The position numbers and the translations under genes were made by a program. Source: Polaromonas sp. (GTDB lineage: Bacteria > Pseudomonadota > Gammaproteobacteria > Burkholderiales > Burkholderiaceae_C). From it: a DNA stretch of 64,000 nt. The notes beneath the pieces are model-generated. The model saw nothing but the letters and a program-made list of their open reading frames with translations, made no database searches and was not told the origin of the DNA. The DNA is taken from NCBI RefSeq assembly GCF_029945925.1, contig NZ_JAQSDN010000035.1, forward strand, positions 174,835 to 238,834, read 5' to 3'. This document shows, piece by piece, positions 9,571-18,378 of the stretch (its first letter is position 1; each line of letters begins with the position of its first letter).

Positions 9571-10770
9571 CTATCGAGATGAAGCGCCAGAATCCTCGGT
9601 TCCGCACGGTTTGATCTTGAGCAATCGGTATGTGAAGCAATCGTCCTTTTCCACCGAATTAATCTCAACAACGACCCGAGGGAATCCAGTATCGAAGTCA
9701 AAAGCCGGATCGCTTCGAAGATTATTTCTCCGAACAGTATGGGCATACATATAGGTGTCGTGGATGGCCTCATAAAGAGCTTGATCCATATAGCTAACTT
9801 TGATGACACGTCCCTTTTCCGCTTCAAGCGCTAGCTCAATTCGCTTTTTCCGAAGATCGATGCTACACAAATACGCATGCTGCGGGTCTAAGTCCTTTAC
9901 GAACGGGACAGACGGCCTCCAAGTGGGCATTCCCGCTTGATGTACTAGACATTCGTTACCAAGCTTCAGCTCCACGCTTTTAATTTCAGTTGACTTGCTC
10001 ATGGATCGACTGAGGGAGCGCCCTTCTAGCATGATCTTCTCAAGTGCAGCGGCACGCTGCTCCGGTCTTTCGCTTTTATCCACCAGATCCACCACTACTT
10101 GCAGATGCTGAGGCATTGCCAATCTTTGGTCAGCGACTTCTTTTGGTTCGACGTCGTGCTGAGAGTGCCCGTCTTTTGATTCCAAATCTGCTGGGACCGG
10201 AAATGAGTCGGTCAAGTCCAAGTGGCTTGCCTTTTCACGGTCTGTCGGATTGAACATTTCGAAGGAGACAGCAAGCGCTGTCGCCTTTATAAGTGGGAGT
10301 TCATTCTTTGGCACTCTGCTCAAGTCAAGGACCGCCCAAAGTTTCCCCCAGTCGTCACCGAATTCCATATGAGTGGTCACCTTGATTAAGGATCGGATGT
10401 TGGGGCAAATTGACAAGCACGTAGTCTGAATGGCTTGCATCATCTCCGAAGCGGCTTTTTTATCGAAAATATTCTTCGGCAATTCCATCCATGAGGCCAA
10501 CTCTGACTGCGTCAACTTGCTCTCAAATTTTGCTCCTAACGCTAGCATCATCGAATTATCGAGACCGGCACTCCTTCCTCCTTTCACTGTCAGAACCTGC
10601 TCGATTGCATTCAAATTTTTCCCGTCTGAAAAATTCACTCCATGCTCGTGGACTTGGTTTTCGTTTAGAAAAGCAGAATCAAGGTCGGCACCTGTGAAGG
10701 CGTAAACAACTTCCGTTTGATTACTTCCTTCGTTTCTGCCGGATTGTTCAGCTGTTATGTGAGTGGTCAC
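9571..10770 (-). CDS. unknown protein, convergent partner of the giant recombinase
   Basis: About 399 residues; I do not recognise the family. I place the start at a GTG at 10770 because an AGAGGA ribosome site lies about nine bases upstream. The frame stays open further to 11214, but that extension is an Arg/Pro-rich antisense reading of a CoxM remnant and is not coding. The stretch just before the GTG (FSDRFIREAILLFKEES) looks protein-like, so an earlier TTG start is possible. The protein is hydrophilic, with no signal or membrane segment. Its middle is acidic (residues about 200-240), and its C-terminal half contains IELALEAEKGRVIKVSYMD. It ends 13 bases from the recombinase stop and shares its moderate GC content, so it is probably cargo or an accessory factor of the same element. 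Confidence 0.6.
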   Translation of the reverse strand: MTTHITAEQSGRNEGSNQTEVVYAFTGADLDSAFLNENQVHEHGVNFSDGKNLNAIEQVLTVKGGRSAGLDNSMMLALGAKFESKLTQSELASWMELPKNIFDKKAASEMMQAIQTTCLSICPNIRSLIKVTTHMEFGDDWGKLWAVLDLSRVPKNELPLIKATALAVSFEMFNPTDREKASHLDLTDSFPVPADLESKDGHSQHDVEPKEVADQRLAMPQHLQVVVDLVDKSERPEQRAAALEKIMLEGRSLSRSMSKSTEIKSVELKLGNECLVHQAGMPTWRPSVPFVKDLDPQHAYLCSIDLRKKRIELALEAEKGRVIKVSYMDQALYEAIHDTYMYAHTVRRNNLRSDPAFDFDTGFPRVVVEINSVEKDDCFTYRLLKIKPCGTEDSGASSR

Positions 10771-10959
10771 TTCAGATTCCTCTTTGAAAAGCAAGATTGC
10801 TTCTCTAATAAACCTATCTGAAAACTCAAAATGAGTCCACGTTTTGCCGGCGGGCTGCTTGCAAGTCAAACCGAGGCTCCCACTGTCCGGTGCTGCTGAC
10901 CGGCGCTGTGCACCCCGATACCCGCGCGATCTGTCGAGATATCGCTTCCTCCTACGACT

Positions 10960-11175
10960 GGACCAGTGGGCAACATGCGCTGCAGCAAAACGCCGGCCAG
11001 ATGCCGTTTGGTGTCGGGGGTGTTGGTCAGGTCGGGCAGCGGGTCGATCTCGCGCAGACTCGCCACGGCCTGGGTCACGGTGGACAGGTCGAGTGCGCGG
11101 CCTTCCAGCAGGGCTTCGGTCTGGCGCGCGCGTACCGGTGTGGCGTCCAGCGCCCGTCCGAAAGGGCCAAGGTTT
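10960..11175 (-). pseudogene. CoxM/xanthine-dehydrogenase FAD subunit C-terminal remnant
   Basis: The complement reads ALDATPVRARQTEALLEGRAL and continues through LREIDPLPDLTNTPDTKRHL to AGVLLQRMLP. This matches the C-terminal domain of the FAD-binding (medium, CoxM/CutM-type) subunit of molybdenum hydroxylases, where the chain ends in (Y)RRHLAAVLLRR. Nothing of the N-terminal FAD domain is present, and unrelated sequence replaces it upstream. The fragment has the high GC of the host genome, so it probably belongs to an old operon truncated when neighbouring elements inserted. Confidence 0.6.
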
Positions 11176-11783
11176 TGAGCAAGTTTGGCTCAGTCGAGCC
11201 GGGCGACAAATCACATCTTCGGGATTTCAAGCAGTTTTCCATCGAATTATGACCCACACTCTTTGTGAGCAGAAGCTGCTCACGATGTGGATAAGTTCTT
11301 GGTTTTCTCCTTTTTGGGTTGAGTCTTTGTAGAGTGCAGATGCTGTTAATCATTAACCACCATTCCGGCAAACGCTGACCTCCTCGCTAGTGTTGACAAT
11401 CGAGTGTCCGCTTCGGAGAAAATGCAACTACCGCAAAGGGCCCAATGCAGTCCTACTGCTGGCACATCCCGGTGGCTGCTTTGCAGCGATAGCCGCCATT
11501 CATGCGCCTAGTCCAGTGGGTTACCGCTGCGCGCCGCACGTGGGTGCTGGTGGCCTCCTCTATGGGGCAAGGGACGCCAAATGAGCATGACCGCTGAGTC
11601 GCTTATGAATATCATGTGCGTTCGGCTGGCAATGCAGGAGTTGGGGACGACCAAGCGTAAGGCTCCTGCCGCCATGGCCTTGCACGCCAATAATAGGTGA
11701 CGTTCTTGATGAATGAGTAAAAAACGACACAGCTTGACGCTTCGATGCACTAAATTGCAGGCATCACTTCAACACGAGCACTC
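11176..11783. other. gene-free stretch with a probable IS21-type end
   Basis: About 600 bases without a supportable gene. At 11237-11310 lies a sequence closely similar, in the same orientation, to 26590-26650. Both share a TTCC-R-TCGAA..TGACCCAC core followed by a TGTGGATAA..(A/T)CTTGG motif. This resembles the terminal sequence of IS21-family elements. The rest (11380-11700) may be a decayed coding region, but no family could be read. Confidence 0.35.
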
Positions 11784-12692
11784 ATGTCCGCAGACACCGC
11801 CACCGACAAAAGCAGCTACGGCCACCGCCTGGTGCAGATACTCAAAAAGCTCAATCAAGGCGACAAGCTCGACCCCAAGGTCCTGGCTGACGAGTTTGGC
11901 GTGAACCTGCGTGCCATCCAGCGCGACCTGAACGAACGCTTTGCCTTTTTGAACCTGCACAAGGTGGACGGGCGCTACCAAATGCCCCCTGCGCTTCTGG
12001 GCAAACTCAATTTTCGGGACGTGGAGCGTTTTGCCAGCCTGGCCGGGGTGCGGGGCTTGTACCCATCACTCACCGACGACTTTTTGCGCGAACTGATCGA
12101 CACCCGCGTGCAAAGTGCACTGCTGGTCAAAGGCTTGCAGTACGAGGAACTCAGCGGCAGCCAGCACATCCTCTTCGGGCAACTGGAGGCTGCCATCCGC
12201 ACCCACAGCCAAATTGCCTACACCTACGAAAAGGCCGGCGGCCTGAAGTCTTACCTGCAAGTGGAACCCTACAAGCTGGTCAACCACGATGGCATCTGGT
12301 ACCTGGCCGCCAAAGACGGCGGGCGTCTCAAGGCCTTCTCCCTGGTCAAGATTGACCGGCTCCAAGTGACCACCACCATATTCACTCCTGACCTCGCTGT
12401 GCACGCCACCCTCAATTCCGAAGACGGCATCTGGCTCAACGAAAAGAAGCTCGAAGTGGTGCTGAAAATAACCGGTACCGCAGCCAGTTTTTTTCGGCGA
12501 CGCAAACTCGTGGCCAACCAGGTCATAGAAAAAGAACTCGAAGACGGAGGCATGATCGTCTCTGCCAAAGTGGCCCATGTGAACCAGATACTGCCTACCG
12601 TGCGCCAGTGGATACCGTGCATCCGCATCATCAGCCCCGAGGGACTGCAGGCGGAGATGGAAATCGAAATCCGAAGTTACCTGAACGCGTAG
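11784..12692 (+). CDS. WYL-domain transcriptional regulator
   Basis: A 302-residue regulator. Residues about 10-65 form an HTH of the DeoR/HTH_11 type (VQILKKLNQGDKLDPKVLAD, then GVNLRAIQRDLNERF). The WYL domain follows at residues about 135-215, with the signature tryptophan-tyrosine-leucine at 172-174. A C-terminal WCX-like extension ends in PTVRQWIPCIRIISPEGLQ. WYL proteins of this layout sense ligands such as nucleotides or nucleic acid, and many repress adjacent phage-defence operons (BrxR/CapW type). The start at 11784 is an ATG. The gene is the first of a + strand series that includes a small membrane peptide and the HNH pair, which suggests it controls them. That link is inference. 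Confidence 0.88.
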   Translation: MSADTATDKSSYGHRLVQILKKLNQGDKLDPKVLADEFGVNLRAIQRDLNERFAFLNLHKVDGRYQMPPALLGKLNFRDVERFASLAGVRGLYPSLTDDFLRELIDTRVQSALLVKGLQYEELSGSQHILFGQLEAAIRTHSQIAYTYEKAGGLKSYLQVEPYKLVNHDGIWYLAAKDGGRLKAFSLVKIDRLQVTTTIFTPDLAVHATLNSEDGIWLNEKKLEVVLKITGTAASFFRRRKLVANQVIEKELEDGGMIVSAKVAHVNQILPTVRQWIPCIRIISPEGLQAEMEIEIRSYLNA

Positions 12693-12724
12693 CCTTTTTT
12701 TAACCACCCCTGAAGGAGATCACT

Positions 12725-12862
12725 ATGGGCAACACCCACCCCCTTGAAAGCCTGGCGGCTTTTGCAATCTGTTTTGTGGTCGGCGCATTGACCACTGCAG
12801 GCCTGGGCGCGTATATAAACAAGATCAAACGCGATAGCGGAACGACTAGGAGAAACACCTAG
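12725..12862 (+). CDS. 45-residue single-span membrane peptide
   Basis: A small gene 32 bases after the WYL regulator, with a strong ribosome site (GAAGGAG) ending seven bases before the ATG. The product starts MGNTHPLESLAAFAICFVVG, has one hydrophobic segment (about residues 9-31) and a basic C-terminus containing KIKRDSGTTRR. That topology predicts N-out/C-in insertion in the inner membrane. I know no family for it. It probably shares a transcript with the regulator. Confidence 0.6.
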   Translation: MGNTHPLESLAAFAICFVVGALTTAGLGAYINKIKRDSGTTRRNT

Positions 12863-13061
12863 CCAACGCATCACTCTGGGCTGCAACAAAGGCTTGAGAA
12901 TAAAAACGCTGTCACACCATCACCCAATGCTGCCGTGGCAGTAGCTCCAAGTTTCCGTTTCACAAAGTGCCCTGCAGCCTGTGGCTGGAACCATATCAGC
13001 GTGCAGCGCAGCGATGTGATTTTTGCGCCTGATGTTGGTGGCCGCTGCGAGGTACCGACTT

Positions 13062-14897
13062 ATGACAAACAAAATGAATCAAAATACCAACCCAGAAATG
13101 AATAACCAACCGGAGGCAAATAATCCAACCTCGGATGCATCGGCAGATACCGCGTTAAAACCTAATACTCAAGATGCTGGTGTCAATGTTGAATACGTTA
13201 CCAACGATAGTGAGACTATCACTCAAGATTATTCGTTCATCTTGAGTGAACTGAAAGGGACATCGGCATCCGAGTCCATCAAAATCCAAGTCAATGAGCA
13301 GCTCGAAGATGCCCTTAGGGAGCTTGAGTCACTCCATGATAAGTATTCTGAGAAGGATACCGAGCAGCTTCTTGTTTTGTGCAAAAACACAGTCATAGAG
13401 TCAATCACTGGGCAGTTTGGCATGGCGTCAATGTTTATTGCCGCCAAGGATGGGGGTAGTTCGACTACTCCTCACAATTTCAAGAAGGGCATCACGTCGA
13501 CAGATGCGGACAAGAACCGACATGAGGCCTGGACTGCGAATAATGATGGCAGCAGAGAGTGGAAGGACGTCAGAAAAGATGTTGGCTACGATGAAGGATT
13601 TACCGAAAGGCGCAAAAAGGATTTCCAAACTAAAGAAATGATTGTTGATGGCTACACTGGAAAGCCTCTGCCAAAGGATGGTCGTGCGCATATAGATCAT
13701 GTCGTTTCGGCAAAAGAGATTGAATCTAAAGCTGAACATCATCTGTACCGCTCTCCGGAAGAGCGTGCGAAGATGGCGACGAGTGAAAAAAATACTACCT
13801 ACACTGAGGCAAGCGCTAATCAATCAAAAGGTGGCGCTCAAATGGAGTCGTGGCTTGATAAAAAAAGCAAGTCAGGAGAAACAAGTGCCGAAAGATTTGG
13901 CATTGACCGCGACAAGGCACTCAAGATAGATGCCGATGCACGAAAAAGCATTGAGCTTGAAGTAACGGTTGCCGCCGTAAAAAAACACAGCAAAGAGCTT
14001 TTGGCAACAGGCGGTGCGGATGCTGCAAAAATGGCCGCCTATCATGCGCTTGGCGCTATTTTGCGAGATCTTACACAAGCAGTTTTTGAAGAGGTTCACA
14101 TCACTTTCCGGCAGCGCGGCAGTGAGTCTCTCAAAGAGATTGGTGTCCGATTTCAAACTCGTACTGAGGCCCTGCTCACGGAACTCAAGGCCAAATGGAA
14201 GGACATTTTGACGGGAAGCCTTGAAGCGGGACTCACCGCGTTCCTGTCCAATATCGTCGTATTCGTCATTAATCTATTTTTCACCACTCTAAAGAAGGTA
14301 GTATCTATCATCCGCGCAGGTTTCGTCTCACTTTGCCAGGCAGTAAAAATTCTCGCTTCACCTCCTGAAGGGATGGACAGAGGAGAGGTGAACTATCAGG
14401 CACTCAAAATTTTAACGGCGGGACTCATCGGCGCGGCCTCTCTGGGATTGAACGCTGCAATTGAGAAGCTTTTGGAAGCGGTTCCAGGATTGCAGCCGCT
14501 CATGCTGTTCCCTGTTCCATTTCCTGGTCAAGAGCCTCGTACAGTGAGTGACATTCTGGCTGCGACACTTTCCGCATTGGCTGGTGGACTACTGACAACG
14601 GTAGCGCTCTATTTCATGGACAAGGCGCGAAATGCGTCGAAAAAAGACAAGCTACAAATTCAACTTGTAGCGCAAAGTGGCGTCGTGGTTCAGTACAAAA
14701 TTAGCCAGACATGGTTGGTGCTGGATGATGCGTATTACGTTTTACACACCAGCATTGCAGAAGGGGCCAAACTTTGCATCCAAACGAAGCAAGTGCTGGA
14801 GGATATCAATCAAGAAACTCTCAAGGCAGTGGACAGTTTCACCAAAGCTGTCGATAAACTGCGCATGAAGCGCAATGCAATAGGTGGATTGACATGA
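13062..14897 (+). CDS. HNH-like nuclease with C-terminal membrane segments
   Basis: 611 residues from the ATG at 13062, which has a weak GAGG site; a TTG at 13023 would add 13 residues. The N-terminal about 40 residues are Asn-rich and disordered. Residues 195-260 look like an HNH/beta-beta-alpha nuclease: YTGKPLP, then Asp212-His213 in AHIDHVV, Asn244, and Asn253 in ANQSKG. The arrangement fits the DH...N...N pattern, with no zinc cysteines. The second half has hydrophobic stretches at about 395-430, 450-475 and 490-530, consistent with two to four membrane spans. Membrane-bound nucleases with a partner are typical of defence modules. It overlaps the next gene by four bases (ATGA), so the pair is translationally coupled. 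The block is AT-rich compared with its flanks. Confidence 0.7.
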   Translation: MTNKMNQNTNPEMNNQPEANNPTSDASADTALKPNTQDAGVNVEYVTNDSETITQDYSFILSELKGTSASESIKIQVNEQLEDALRELESLHDKYSEKDTEQLLVLCKNTVIESITGQFGMASMFIAAKDGGSSTTPHNFKKGITSTDADKNRHEAWTANNDGSREWKDVRKDVGYDEGFTERRKKDFQTKEMIVDGYTGKPLPKDGRAHIDHVVSAKEIESKAEHHLYRSPEERAKMATSEKNTTYTEASANQSKGGAQMESWLDKKSKSGETSAERFGIDRDKALKIDADARKSIELEVTVAAVKKHSKELLATGGADAAKMAAYHALGAILRDLTQAVFEEVHITFRQRGSESLKEIGVRFQTRTEALLTELKAKWKDILTGSLEAGLTAFLSNIVVFVINLFFTTLKKVVSIIRAGFVSLCQAVKILASPPEGMDRGEVNYQALKILTAGLIGAASLGLNAAIEKLLEAVPGLQPLMLFPVPFPGQEPRTVSDILAATLSALAGGLLTTVALYFMDKARNASKKDKLQIQLVAQSGVVVQYKISQTWLVLDDAYYVLHTSIAEGAKLCIQTKQVLEDINQETLKAVDSFTKAVDKLRMKRNAIGGLT

Positions 14898-15652
14898 CCG
14901 AGTCGGTTTTCACACAGGAAATTATTCGCTCGGACATTGATCCAAGTGAACTTCACGCAATTGCAGAAAAGAGCGCGATATCAATTCTTCAGAAAATCAA
15001 GGAACGCGAACAAAGCATACGAAGAGCAGAAGCCGCTGCTAATAAGGCAGCGGCTATTGAAACTGACTGGTGGCGAGTGGGTAACACAGACAAGAAGATT
15101 GATGCCACTGCGGATGCGCTAGTCATGACTAATGCATCTTTAGCAGAGATGAACGACTTAATTCAAGAGTCGATCAAGTTCACCTGCTCTTCAATACAAT
15201 TTGCGCAGGTAATGCATAGGACTATGGCTCACCTTATGGTGACGGGATTCACAGATGCCCATGGCAATATTCAACAACTTGCCGGTGAATCCAAAGAATT
15301 TGTCCAACTTATTTTGGACGAGGCAGAAGATTTTGTTAGCAAGCAATTGGCCGATGAAGAGAGGCACGCAGAACTACAAGCGAGGCTAAACCAAAAGGAT
15401 CAAATTGATGTAGACCAAACGCGACGTTTGGAGCAATTGCAGTCGTTACTCGAGCATAACAATACAGTTGATGACAGACATGAAAAAGCGATCCAGCTTC
15501 TGTTTGATTTCGTCAAACAAAAAGATCAACTGGATAAAGAGCAGAGCGACATGATTCAAGAGCTCATTAGAAAAGTTCAATTAGGGAAACTTTCACTCGC
15601 CCTCAGCACCCTTTCGCTTATTGTTTCTGCCGCGATATTTTCATTGACTTAA
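14894..15652 (+). CDS. coiled-coil protein with C-terminal membrane anchor
   Basis: 252 residues starting at the ATGA overlap with the HNH gene. It is mostly charged and helical. Residues about 25-60 and 150-235 are rich in E/K/Q with heptad-like spacing (LNQKDQIDVDQTRRLEQLQS, then FVKQKDQLDKEQSDMIQEL), which suggests coiled coils. The last 20 residues (LALSTLSLIVSAAIFSLT) form a membrane tail. No enzymatic motif was seen. The coupling suggests a complex with the upstream membrane nuclease, perhaps as a sensor or scaffold. Family unknown. Confidence 0.65.
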   Translation: MTESVFTQEIIRSDIDPSELHAIAEKSAISILQKIKEREQSIRRAEAAANKAAAIETDWWRVGNTDKKIDATADALVMTNASLAEMNDLIQESIKFTCSSIQFAQVMHRTMAHLMVTGFTDAHGNIQQLAGESKEFVQLILDEAEDFVSKQLADEERHAELQARLNQKDQIDVDQTRRLEQLQSLLEHNNTVDDRHEKAIQLLFDFVKQKDQLDKEQSDMIQELIRKVQLGKLSLALSTLSLIVSAAIFSLT

Positions 15653-16503
15653 CTTAGGTAGTTAAACGTAAAGGTCCGGCCAGTACCGTACTTGATGATT
15701 GTCGATAGATCGTCATATATCCATTACATGGAGCATGCTGTACGGGGCCCGCCAGGCCGGGGCCATCCTCGCTTCGACTGAAGCGGTGCGCTGGTTGATG
15801 CGTGTGACGGTTGTACTTTGACAGGAAGACAACCCACCCTATAGATCAGCAAAGAGCGTCGGCATCCAGATCTTGACGTTGCGCTCGAGACCGTACACCA
15901 GGGAGAATTGCTCCAGCGGGAACCGGACGATCTGGCTCGTGTTGGCTGCTTTCAGATCAATGAACTTGCGTGGTGCGAGGGCATCGTTTTTTTGCAGAAG
16001 GGTGCTACTGAGCGCAGCATTCAAGAGCGAATTCACTGGTTTTGAATGACCGCTCTCTGGAAATTTGTATGACCGGTAACAGTCTGTAGCGGACAGTCAC
16101 TTGGGGTCGCGTCGACGGCTGCTTCTGGCCGAAACCTGTCAAAGCTGACTAACGACAATATGTACTTATCGATAGCCAGCCGCTACGACTGCTTTCGACC
16201 AAGACCGGACGGTCGCCGATGCCGCTCAGTTCGGGCGAAAGCAGACATCAGCGGCATGCGCATAACGGATTCAGTGCGAGTCAAGAGCGCATCGCAAGAA
16301 GCAGGTACGCACAAATCGATGAACGATCAGCTATCGAACAATGAGCGTTTCGGCCAACGCTAAACCAATTTGCACCATGAGCGCTAAATGATTCAACGCG
16401 TAGCTGAAGTTAACCTGCAGCCAACAGAAGCGTCTAAGGCTGCTGGAGCCCTTCATAATCAAGACCTGCCCCCCCCGCTTTTTCGAGATGCCTACCTTTC
16501 ATC
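15653..16503. other. gene-poor stretch with degenerate repeats
   Basis: About 850 bases. A 65-codon minus-strand frame (15839-16036) has no recognisable product and is not annotated as a gene. From about 16085 to 16270 there are several degenerate copies of a short palindromic repeat built on CTGCTT(C/T)NGGCCGAAAGC-like sequence. These resemble the intergenic repeats common in Comamonadaceae genomes. Weaker copies occur near 17040-17090 and 17660-17695. Confidence 0.35.
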
Positions 16504-16986
16504 ATGGATAAATTCTTGCTGCAGCAGCAGGTGCTGGAACGGCTCGCCGAAGACCTGCTGCAAGCCGAACAGGCAGCAAGGGCTGCCCATGAAACGGCGA
16601 CTCACGAAGAAAACATCGCCGAAAACAAGCACGACACCTTGGGGCTCGAAGCCGCCTACCTGGCCACCGGCCAAGCTCGTCGCGCCGAAGGCATCCGCCA
16701 GGCGATGGCCCATTGGCGCCAATTCCGCCCGCGTCCCTACGACGCCAGTAAAGGTATAGAGCTCGGCGCGCTGGTCTGCCTGGTCGATGCCGACGACCAG
16801 CAGCAACAGCTCTTTCTCGGCCCGGATGGGGGCAGCATGAAGTTGGTCAGCGGCGCTCAGCTCGTTCAGGTCATCAGCTGCGAAGCCCCGTTGGGCAGGG
16901 CCATGCTGGGTAAATGCGAGGGTGATGAGGTGTGGATACAGGTCGTTCCAATCCGACAGCAGTTTGAGGTGCGGCGGGTTCATTAA
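16504..16986 (+). CDS. GreA/GreB-family elongation-factor-like protein
   Basis: A 160-residue protein. The N-terminal half is helical and Ala/Glu-rich (LQQQVLERLAEDLLQAEQAA, then HDTLGLEAAYLATGQARRA), like the Gre coiled coil. The C-terminal half (IELGALVCLVDADDQQQQLF, then GDEVWIQVVPIRQQFEV) matches the FKBP-like Gre C-terminal domain, including the SPLGRA-type turn seen here as APLGRAMLG. Gre factors rescue backtracked RNA polymerase, but short GreA/B-like proteins of this kind are divergent and their role is uncertain. Confidence 0.75.
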   Translation: MDKFLLQQQVLERLAEDLLQAEQAARAAHETATHEENIAENKHDTLGLEAAYLATGQARRAEGIRQAMAHWRQFRPRPYDASKGIELGALVCLVDADDQQQQLFLGPDGGSMKLVSGAQLVQVISCEAPLGRAMLGKCEGDEVWIQVVPIRQQFEVRRVH

Positions 16987-17231
16987 GCCGCAAGCAAGCC
17001 CACGCCGAATTGGCCGAGGTCAGCACACGTGCCCGGAGGCTAGACTTCTGCTGTCGGCCACTAGCGGACGTTGCCTGAAGACATGGCAGTCGCTGGCAGG
17101 CGGTAGATGCCCGTTTGTAATTCGAGTCTGATCCCTGGCGATGGAAGTGCGAGCTGCCCCCACGCTCGGCGTGCCCGGAACGCGCGAAGCGCTCCCGGTA
17201 TCGATGTTTGCTGAGGCCTCGTGGTCTCCAG

Positions 17232-17489
17232 TTAGCTCAGGTGCTTGCCCACCAGCCCGGTCATCTCGAACATGGTGACTTCATCCTTTCCGAAGACGGC
17301 CTTGAGCTTGGCGTCAGCCAAGATGTTTCGCTTGTTCTTCGGGTTCTGCAGGTTATTGGCCTTGATGTACTCCCACATGAGCTTTACCACTTCTGTGCGG
17401 GGTTGAGGCGTTGCACCGATCACAGCGGCCAGCTCGGCGCTGGGAGTGAGGGCGCGGTTGAATGCTGTTTGCTTCTTGGCAGTGGTCAT
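17232..17489 (-). CDS. SWIB/MDM2-domain protein
   Basis: An 85-residue protein from the ATG at 17489 (MTTAKKQTAFNRALTPSAEL). Nearly all of it is a SWIB domain: LAAVIGATPQPRTEVVKLMW, then LQNPKNKRNILADAKLKAVFG, then MFEMTGLVGKHL. Small basic SWIB proteins occur in chlamydiae and many proteobacteria and are thought to bind DNA or protein, possibly in nucleoid organisation. A longer start at 17549 adds an unconserved tail. It is a solitary gene. Confidence 0.87.
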   Translation of the reverse strand: MTTAKKQTAFNRALTPSAELAAVIGATPQPRTEVVKLMWEYIKANNLQNPKNKRNILADAKLKAVFGKDEVTMFEMTGLVGKHLS

Positions 17490-17736
17490 CTGAGGCTCAT
17501 CATTTGAAACCACCATTCTAGGGTGCGCTTCCAATCCCTCTGTAACCACCTGGTACCGAGAATACGGGGTCCGGAATCTTGTTGCCCAGAGTGGCAGCGT
17601 TTTCGATGACTGCTTTTCGCAAAATCCAAGGACCGTAACGGGCCCAGTTCAGAGGGAGTCACCATTGCTCAATGCGGCCAGAAGCGGCCGTCAGTGCAAC
17701 ACTAGCCGACCGTCTGTTTCAGACTGACTGCTGTCT

Positions 17737-17937
17737 TTGGACTTTCAAAATTGCTTGCCCCACCGCAGCCACGCAACCCCGCGCGTGAACGCTTGGCGCG
17801 TAGCGCTACAGCAACGAGATTCGGTGCGAAAGGCGGTGCGCACCGATTACCCGGAGTTGCCGAGTGAATTTCTGATTCAACGAAAGTCTGCGCTGTCACG
17901 TCGCATGATCGGAGCCAGTAGCGCTACCAACTAGGCC
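17737..17937 (+). pseudogene. GST C-terminal remnant
   Basis: The reading frame from about residue 15 (TPRVNAWRVALQQRDSVRKA, then VRTDYPELPSEFLIQRKSAL) is clearly homologous to the C-terminal 55 residues of the two GSTs at 25801 and 53005, with about three quarters of the residues the same by eye. The N-terminal thioredoxin-like domain and most of the helical domain are missing. The fragment is a diverged third copy and keeps the ...SATN end, like the ending of the 53 kb copy. Confidence 0.75.
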
Positions 17938-18113
17938 CATTTCCCTAACTCCCCCCCGCAGTTCGGTCGACAATTTCGACACGGCGAACCACTCAGCAGT
18001 GCTCAAGTTCAGGAACTTGTGCGCATGCCCCTGAGGGTCAATCAGCGAAACTTAGGCAGGCGACGCTACGTGCGCCCACCGAACAAGCTGTACGAAGCGG
18101 ACGCCAGGCCGTG

Positions 18114-18315
18114 ATGGCGACACTCAACAGCGAGACGTTCAAGGACCTGCCTCCAGTCAAATCGTGCCGCGCCTGGCTGACTAGCAAGTCAATGTGGCTT
18201 CCGAGTCCACGATGTACCGGATGCTGCGGCAGGAGGGCGCGTTAGCCCGTCGACGCTTGGAGCGCGCACCGCAAAAGCGAAGCAAGACATCAAGATTCAA
18301 ATCGACACCAAATGA
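18114..18315 (+). pseudogene. IS3-family transposase (orfB) remnant
   Basis: A degenerate piece of an IS3-type OrfB upstream of the integrase core. One frame reads MATLNSETFKDLPP. After a shift the next frame reads SQIVPRLAD, a stop, then QVNVASESTMYRMLRQEGAL and RRRLERAPQKRSK. The frameshift, the internal stop and the missing catalytic core show it is dead. A fragment of the later part of a similar OrfB lies on the same strand at 26484. Confidence 0.65.
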
Positions 18316-18378
18316 GATCGACCGAAAACCCGCGCCAATGCTTGCCATGGCCAAATTAACCGGGCAGTAGTGAGTAAG

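Noticed and set aside
10771..11214. N-terminal extension of the unknown gene at 9571
   Set aside because: Arg/Pro-rich reading in the wrong frame of a CoxM remnant on the same strand; a GTG with a ribosome site exists at 10770.
15839..16036. A 65-codon minus-strand frame
   Set aside because: No ribosome site, family or context support; kept only as part of the gene-free stretch.
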